From contig NZ_JAUSPS010000010.1 in NCBI RefSeq assembly GCF_030652775.1, positions 83,280 to 120,388 on the forward strand: a stretch of DNA of 37,109 nucleotides. Direction: 5' to 3'. Positions 32,434-37,109 of the stretch are shown here, piece by piece. This stretch comes from Acetobacterium sp. (GTDB lineage Bacteria > Bacillota > Clostridia > Eubacteriales > Eubacteriaceae). Below the pieces are notes generated by a model, which saw only the letters and a program-made list of their open reading frames with translations, ran no database searches and was not told the DNA's origin. Within the stretch, counting starts at the first letter, position 1. Each line of letters starts with the position of its first letter. Made by a program: the position numbers and the translations under genes.

Positions 32434-32727
32434 TCAAGGCTGGATCTGCGTGCCGCAGTCCGGGCAGAAATTGCTGTCGGGCGGCAGGGTATTTCCGCAT
32501 TTGGGGCAACCCGTCGGTCGTTCGATTTCCGGCGCTGGCACGTCACGGACACCAGCCAGCCGGGTTTCTTCCAGCACCTCCGGTTCAATAAAGCGTTCGG
32601 TGTCCAGTTCCAGTGCGATCATCTCAGTCAGCGGCATCAAGGGATCACCCCAGTCATCGTCGTCCCGCCAACAGATCCAGGCCGCCGCCTGATAATCTTC
32701 CGCCCCAACCAGGGGGTGTTGCTCACG
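32434..32727. repeat. Direct repeat, left copy (pairs with 36816-37109)
   Basis: The 294 visible bases of the 36.8 kb copy align without gaps to this stretch, with seven mismatches. The repeat boundary on the left is the stop codon of the zinc-ribbon gene; the right boundary is beyond the window. Confidence 0.95.
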
Positions 32728-33078
32728 CATCGCTTTAATGAACTGCATCACCGCCGCCCGCTGCTCTGGTTCAAAATTGAGGGTGATCGTGTCATTGCGG
32801 TTTCCCTTAATGGCAAGTTGGCTTTCGCTGTTTTCTTTAACCGACGTGAGCTTATGCCAAAGAATCGCCAGGCGATCGATCGGGGCCGCCCGGTAATCAG
32901 TCCCGGGCACGGCTTTATAACCGATCCGAAATCCTGTTAGGGCAGTGAACTTCGCTTTCTTCGGCATCCGTTTTTCACGTTTGACAAAAATGCCCAGATC
33001 GTTGAGCAGATATTCCGAGACAATCACGGGCACCTCCCCCGCCGGGCTGGTTGGTCTGGTCCAGGTCATTATGTCCAT
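32434..33078 (-). CDS. Zinc-ribbon protein with PH-like N-terminal domain (214 aa)
   Basis: The C-terminal ~30 residues form a zinc ribbon, 'GCPKCGNTLPPDSNFCPDCG' (CxxC-x11-CxxC). The first ~130 residues suggest a PH-like/DUF domain ('RIGYKAVPGTDYRAAPIDRLAILWHKL', residues 53-79), with 'TLNFEPEQRAAVMQFIKAM' after it. A linker of acidic and proline-rich residues joins them. AAAGGAG precedes the ATG. A near-identical copy of its 3' half ends the window (36816-37109), so it is a recent duplicate. I cannot name a function; such zinc ribbons often join protein complexes. Confidence 0.75.
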   Translation of the reverse strand: MDIMTWTRPTSPAGEVPVIVSEYLLNDLGIFVKREKRMPKKAKFTALTGFRIGYKAVPGTDYRAAPIDRLAILWHKLTSVKENSESQLAIKGNRNDTITLNFEPEQRAAVMQFIKAMREQHPLVGAEDYQAAAWICWRDDDDWGDPLMPLTEMIALELDTERFIEPEVLEETRLAGVRDVPAPEIERPTGCPKCGNTLPPDSNFCPDCGTQIQP

Positions 33079-33189
33079 TTTTATTCTCCTTTGTAATTAA
33101 TTCAACGGTATCATCGTGCAAGTCAATACTATATGATGAACATCCTTTTGTTAACGGTTAAGGTAGCACTGATAACCATCGGCGCTCTT

Positions 33190-33520
33190 TTTACAACCGA
33201 CAGTGATAAGCAATGCCATACTTAAACAGCATCGTTAGAGACAGATCGAGGGCGGAGTCTTCAAAGCCTTTAATGCTGACAAAAAAATAAAAAGTTGCAT
33301 CGCCTGGTAAATACGACAGGTTTAATTGATCTAAAAAGTCTTTGATTCGTTTTCTTTTTTTGACAATTGCTTTTGCCTGGGGCGATGTGATCTTGACAAT
33401 TTCATCAAAATATTTGGCTAAATACATTTGTAAAATGGTTGGTGCACACAATCATAGGGGACAAATACTGGCACCCCTTCAGCAAGTTTCACTTGTTCCT
33501 GATAGCTTAGCCAGGTACTC
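33190..33520 (-). pseudogene. Remnant of a class I/II PLP-dependent aminotransferase
   Basis: The first part reads 'TWLSYQEQVKLAEGVPVFVPYD', and the end, in another frame, reads 'CAPTILQMYLAKYFDEIVK' through 'GDATFYFFVSIKGFEDSALDL' to 'FKYGIA'. These are the fold-I N-terminal and C-terminal parts of an aminotransferase. The middle, including the PLP-binding lysine, is absent, and the frame changes at the junction. No intact relative lies in the window. Confidence 0.75.
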
Positions 33521-33635
33521 AACCATTTGAGTTTATATCTTATCTAACACTATCCGCTAATTATATTATATTATAATCTGATCTGATTTTCGATTCATTT
33601 TAGTATTATTTGTCACGACATTTCTTGTACCCGGT

Positions 33636-33665
33636 TTGACCGATTTGAATGTTGTCTTTTATGAT
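33636..33665 (+). promoter_or_regulatory. Possible sigma-A promoter facing a terminator
   Basis: TTGACC, 18-nt spacer, TATGAT (each five of six). It points right, toward the terminator at 33717-33750, with no gene between. Confidence 0.4.
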
Positions 33666-33671
33666 ACACTT

Positions 33672-33752
33672 TTTCGACGCTACTGATAACCCAATACCGA
33701 CGTCTCTTTAACGCATAAAAATCTCCCGGGATTGCACCCAGGAGATTTTTTT
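33672..33752 (+). ncRNA. Weaker candidate small RNA (~80 nt)
   Basis: It is defined only by the promoter at 33636 and the terminator at 33717-33752. The terminator can serve the convergent ChW gene, so an RNA here is speculative. Confidence 0.25.
33717..33750. terminator. Bidirectional terminator after the ChW protein gene
   Basis: AAAAATCTCC (33717-33726) pairs with GGAGATTTTT (33741-33750), with an inner GGG/CCC and T-rich flanks on both strands. Confidence 0.8.
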
Positions 33753-33803
33753 GAGTTCGTTTATCAATAATCACTCATATTTAAAAAAAGCAAGGTATCA
33801 AGG

Positions 33804-36557
33804 CTACTCACTTACGAACGGGCGAGTTGTTGATCCCGGTGCCGGATCGCCTTTGGGGACGATTTGTATTCTAATCCCTTCCAAGCGGTAACCAAAACCA
33901 GCGGTCCCCGATTCTTGACCATTTTTTGCCCAATCTAACCAACCAAAGTTCTGGGCGTGAACCTGATAGTAAATATCGAATTTACCAGCATCCGTTCCCG
34001 TGAGATTGATTTTTATGGCTTCTAAACGAAGAGCTTGGCCAGATGTTCCACTCATGGTTCCATTATATTGCCAACCTTGCCAGCCGATATTTTGAACATG
34101 GGTGCTATATTGAATGCCCAGATCATTGTTCTGATTATCCACTTTAATTTCAATGCCTTCGAGACGTAAACCTTGACCAGATGTTCCACTCATTGCCCCG
34201 TTGGTTTTCCAATCCTGCCAACCGACATTTTGAACATGAGTACGGTAGCTGCAATTCAGTGTCGATCCACCGATCTCACTCGTTTTATATCCTTTTATTT
34301 CAGTGAACCCATAATAACCGGATTCTTCATTAATCGACCAGGTACTTGGATTTGAATCAATGACTGTATACGTTCCGGCTTTAATCACCGGGTACTTGCT
34401 ATCACTGACAACGGTTCCGAGGTCCGCCCGAAAATCCTCATGCGTTCCTGGTGCTTTATTATTAATTACCCAAACACAGTTATTGACTAGTTGCGGCGTC
34501 CAAGGACCATAAATGGTTCCATCCTCATGTCTCAGACTAATGGTGCCTGCCGGTTGCCCGGACCCTAAATAATGGTAGGTGCTGATAAATGTGAGGGCGT
34601 AGGGCTCTGTTATGGTAAAGGTTGGTGACATCGCAGTGCCAGATTCGACCCCGCCAACATTCCAGCTGTTAAAGATCCGTCGCTCCTGAACACCCACATC
34701 CGTCGCAGCTACAATCCGGACGGAATAACTGGTTGTCTTACTGCCAACCGTGATTGTCAGCACCTGATTTTCGGAGGCTATGGCACTATTAAAACCCGAC
34801 GCATTCGCTACCGTTATGGTTTCGGTCTTGGTTGAACCGTCACTATAAGTACCGGTTACCACCAGACCACTGATATCCAGAACATCCCCAATTTTGTAGC
34901 TTAATTTAGTCGCCGGAGTTGTGATCGCGATACTTTGGAGCACTGCCGTTTGGGCTCCTTCAGCAACGACAAGACCATCCTGCGATCTGAAGCCAGTCAG
35001 CACGGAGACGTCTTTTTCTAGAACAGTACCTTCGGCATAGGAATGTTTAATAAAAAATCCGCCCCCAAATTCAGTCATTTCAATACTACTGACTAAATAA
35101 TTGGTATTGTTTTGGACGATAAACGCATCAGTTGAAAATGCGATACTGCCATCACCGGCAAACTTGGTGAGATAGTTTTCCCGGCCTGCGCCGATAATCT
35201 GTCCGTTACTGTTCTCAATCATTTTAAATTCGGTGTTTCCGCCATAACCGCTGTCAAATCCATTTTTTTCGCCATAAGATTTTACCCAACTTACACTGCC
35301 ATCAGCGGAATTCATTTTGATGACAACAAACTCATTGGGCGAAGCACCATTCCCCACCGATAATAACAAATCACCTGAACTGGTTTTAGTGGCATTAAGA
35401 CCGGTCGCATAATCATTGGCGGTCAGGTTCTGATATAATTTCGTCCATAACAGATTGCCATTTAAGTCGAGTTTATAAGCCATTAGGGCTTTTTTTACAT
35501 TGCCATCCTGATTCGTTATCATGGTGAGCCCGGCAATCAGATAGCCATCCGAAAATTGAAAAATTTTCGACTCAGAGATCGGTGATTGGGCATAATCAGT
35601 CGATGACTCATCTGGTGTATAGCGCACGGCCCACTCGAGCAAACCATCTGGTTTCAGCTTAACGATCGCATCAGACCAGAAGCCCAGATTGAAAATATGT
35701 TGATAGGCGATCGTCCCGCCATCTGGTGTCTTGCTCATTCCACACGGTACTGATTTGAGATCCCCATCGGTAATGACAAACTTTCCCAACAGACTGCCAT
35801 CACTGCCTAAAGTCAGTTCAATCAGTTCGGGATAGTTGTATATGTAATTCCCCCAAATTGACAGCGTTCCATCATCATTCTCAACAGCATCCCAGGCGTC
35901 AATACTTGTTGTTTTATCTTGTAGACCATATGCTTTTTGCCATTTGGTGTTTCCGGCATTGTCGATCCGGACTGCGAAAATATTTGTAAATCCGTCTTTT
36001 GACATCCCCAGGTTATCGTTGGTTGATCCAACTGCGAGATAATCGCCATTAGCAAGCTGGATGACTTTTAAAAATTTGTAATTCTTGGCATCAGATATTG
36101 ATTCTTTAATCCCCAAACCGTAGGTTCTGTCCCATGCAATCGAGCCATTGGCATTAAATTTTGTTAGATAGGCATGCACGGTGTATTGGGCATTATTAGA
36201 CCCACTTGAATAGCCAGCCACAACATAAGAGCCGTCCATAGCTTCGATCACACTCTCAGGTGTGTCGCCATGATAAAATATTTCACCCGAATCATTTGAA
36301 CGGTTGGTATGCCAACGAATAAACTGTTCCGTATCTGAAACAACCACATCCTCATTTGCGGTCATTTGCGAATTAGCCGCTAACACTGAATCCGTTTCAA
36401 AAATTGGACTTGCTATGGCAATGAGCAACACGCCTATCATCACCATAATTGAAAAAAAATTTAGTCTTATCAAATGAAGTCTTTGAAAACCGGTAAAAAA
36501 ACATGCCAGCAAATCCTTTGATGTCTGTTTGACCTGAAAATAGAAGCTTCTTTTCAT
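33804..36557 (-). CDS. Large secreted protein: beta-propeller-like repeats, Big_3 domain, three ChW repeats
   Basis: A 917-residue exported protein. The ATG at 36557 follows GGAGG at good distance; upstream in-frame codons lack it. A long basic N-terminus and a hydrophobic stretch (about residues 35-60, 'FFSIMVMIGVLLIAIASPIF') form a signal peptide. Residues about 80-520 hold repeats such as 'DGSVSWVKSYG' and 'NGSIAWDRTYG', as in beta-propeller/delta-60-like proteins. About 539-612 is a bacterial Ig-like (Big_3) domain ('YKIGDVLDISGLVVTGTYSDG'). The C-terminus has three clostridial ChW repeats (from about 767, 815 and 862; e.g. 'HVQNVGWQDW'), known for cell-surface association. It probably acts at the cell surface in adhesion or substrate binding; no enzyme motif is seen. 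It lies between the zinc-ribbon repeats. Confidence 0.9.
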   Translation of the reverse strand: MKRSFYFQVKQTSKDLLACFFTGFQRLHLIRLNFFSIMVMIGVLLIAIASPIFETDSVLAANSQMTANEDVVVSDTEQFIRWHTNRSNDSGEIFYHGDTPESVIEAMDGSYVVAGYSSGSNNAQYTVHAYLTKFNANGSIAWDRTYGLGIKESISDAKNYKFLKVIQLANGDYLAVGSTNDNLGMSKDGFTNIFAVRIDNAGNTKWQKAYGLQDKTTSIDAWDAVENDDGTLSIWGNYIYNYPELIELTLGSDGSLLGKFVITDGDLKSVPCGMSKTPDGGTIAYQHIFNLGFWSDAIVKLKPDGLLEWAVRYTPDESSTDYAQSPISESKIFQFSDGYLIAGLTMITNQDGNVKKALMAYKLDLNGNLLWTKLYQNLTANDYATGLNATKTSSGDLLLSVGNGASPNEFVVIKMNSADGSVSWVKSYGEKNGFDSGYGGNTEFKMIENSNGQIIGAGRENYLTKFAGDGSIAFSTDAFIVQNNTNYLVSSIEMTEFGGGFFIKHSYAEGTVLEKDVSVLTGFRSQDGLVVAEGAQTAVLQSIAITTPATKLSYKIGDVLDISGLVVTGTYSDGSTKTETITVANASGFNSAIASENQVLTITVGSKTTSYSVRIVAATDVGVQERRIFNSWNVGGVESGTAMSPTFTITEPYALTFISTYHYLGSGQPAGTISLRHEDGTIYGPWTPQLVNNCVWVINNKAPGTHEDFRADLGTVVSDSKYPVIKAGTYTVIDSNPSTWSINEESGYYGFTEIKGYKTSEIGGSTLNCSYRTHVQNVGWQDWKTNGAMSGTSGQGLRLEGIEIKVDNQNNDLGIQYSTHVQNIGWQGWQYNGTMSGTSGQALRLEAIKINLTGTDAGKFDIYYQVHAQNFGWLDWAKNGQESGTAGFGYRLEGIRIQIVPKGDPAPGSTTRPFVSE

Positions 36558-36815
36558 TGCAATCCTCCTTGAAAATTTGAGTTTTTTATGAATTCGCAAA
36601 AAAAACTCACTCCGATTGTTGATTACAATAATTGCATACCCTGCTTGTGACATGCTAAACATTTTCTGTTAAAAACTTTCTCACCAGTCTTCTGTTTCTT
36701 ATTCAGTTGATTGACCCATTTTTGATCATTTTACCGCTGAAGCATCATAAGTTTAGGGTTAGGCACGACCAGTTCCACATTGCGGTTTCATTGTTATGTT
36801 TATTTCCACCCTTGT

Positions 36816-37109
36816 TCAAGGCTGGATCTGCGTCCCGCAGTCCGGGCAGAAATTGCTGTCGGGCGGCAGGGTATTTCCGCATTTGGGGCAACCCGTCGGT
36901 CGCTCGATTTCCGGCGCTGGCACGTCACGGACACCAGCCAGCCGGGTTTCTTCCAGCACCTCCGGTTCAATAAAGCGTTCGGTATCCAGTTCCAGCGCGA
37001 TCATCTCAGTCAGCGGCATCAAAGGATCACCCCAGTCATCGTCGTCCCGCCAACCGATCCAGGCCGCCGCCTGATAATCTACCGCCCCAACCAGGGGGTG
37101 TTGCTCACG
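36816..37109 (-). CDS. Zinc-ribbon protein, second copy (5' part outside window)
   Basis: The visible C-terminal 97 residues equal those of the protein at 32434-33078 except for two substitutions (E to V in 'GAEDYQ' and C to G in 'WICW'). The zinc ribbon GCPKCGNTLPPDSNFCPDCG is identical. The frame is open to the window edge, so the N-terminus lies to the right. Recent duplication is the simplest explanation. Confidence 0.85.
   Translation of the reverse strand, partial: REQHPLVGAVDYQAAAWIGWRDDDDWGDPLMPLTEMIALELDTERFIEPEVLEETRLAGVRDVPAPEIERPTGCPKCGNTLPPDSNFCPDCGTQIQP

Noticed and set aside
32422..32940. 172-codon plus-strand frame across the zinc-ribbon gene
   Set aside because: Shadow frame; no ribosome site, and the minus-strand gene has AAAGGAG and a zinc-ribbon motif.

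Overview
The window reads as chromosomal DNA of an anaerobic Clostridia-type Firmicute, most likely Eubacteriaceae/Acetobacterium-like. This is an inference from gene content: a PrdX-type prolyl-tRNA deacylase, three clostridial hydrophobic W (ChW) repeats on a secreted protein, LanFEG-like ABC genes, strong GGAGG ribosome sites and sigma-A type promoters. There is no rRNA, tRNA, CRISPR array or transposase, and the window is not obviously phage or plasmid. It is an accessory patchwork of small regulated operons, broken genes and dispersed palindromic repeats.

Layout. 1-3.2 kb (+): 3' part of a MacB/LolD-type ABC ATPase and its FtsX-like permease. 3.3-5.8 kb: prolyl-tRNA deacylase (-), then an RNHCP-domain gene overlapping rsgA (+), preceded by a long structured leader with a possible 18-codon leader peptide. 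5.9-12 kb (-): FtsX permease, ABC ATPase, TetR regulator and oleate hydratase, read from a consensus promoter followed by a perfect 20-bp-arm inverted repeat. 12-16.8 kb: an unrecognised gene, a duplicated scrap of the selO 3' end, a QueG-like Fe-S protein plus cupin divergent from a LysR regulator, and intact selO. 16.9-19.1 kb (-): nitroreductase-MarR operon with its probable operator, then a CPBP membrane protease. 19.2-24.5 kb: an FtsX remnant, a Nudix gene with two tiny genes coupled behind it, and DUF6429, SWIM zinc-finger, DUF1810 and GNAT-YoaP genes. 24.6-28.9 kb (+): leader peptide, three-gene LanFEG/Bcr-like ABC exporter and a two-component system. 29-31.9 kb: a candidate small RNA (-) divergent from an SBP-PAS-GGDEF-HD-GYP sensor. 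31.9-37.1 kb: GGDEF/HD-GYP and aminotransferase remnants, a zinc-ribbon gene and a near-identical second copy cut by the window end, and a large secreted ChW protein between the copies.

How the genes may work together. The TetR, ABC-FtsX and oleate hydratase genes could form a response to membrane-active fatty acids or amphiphiles, with the hydratase apparently tethered to the membrane. The ABC/two-component block looks like a peptide-antibiotic sensing and immunity module. The nitroreductase-MarR pair looks autoregulated. The least expected items are non-coding or very short: a putative ~100-nt RNA with a fully consensus promoter and its own terminator, two leader peptides, the Nudix-linked micro-ORFs and a REP-like repeat family. 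All functional statements are inferred from sequence reading only; no searches were run.
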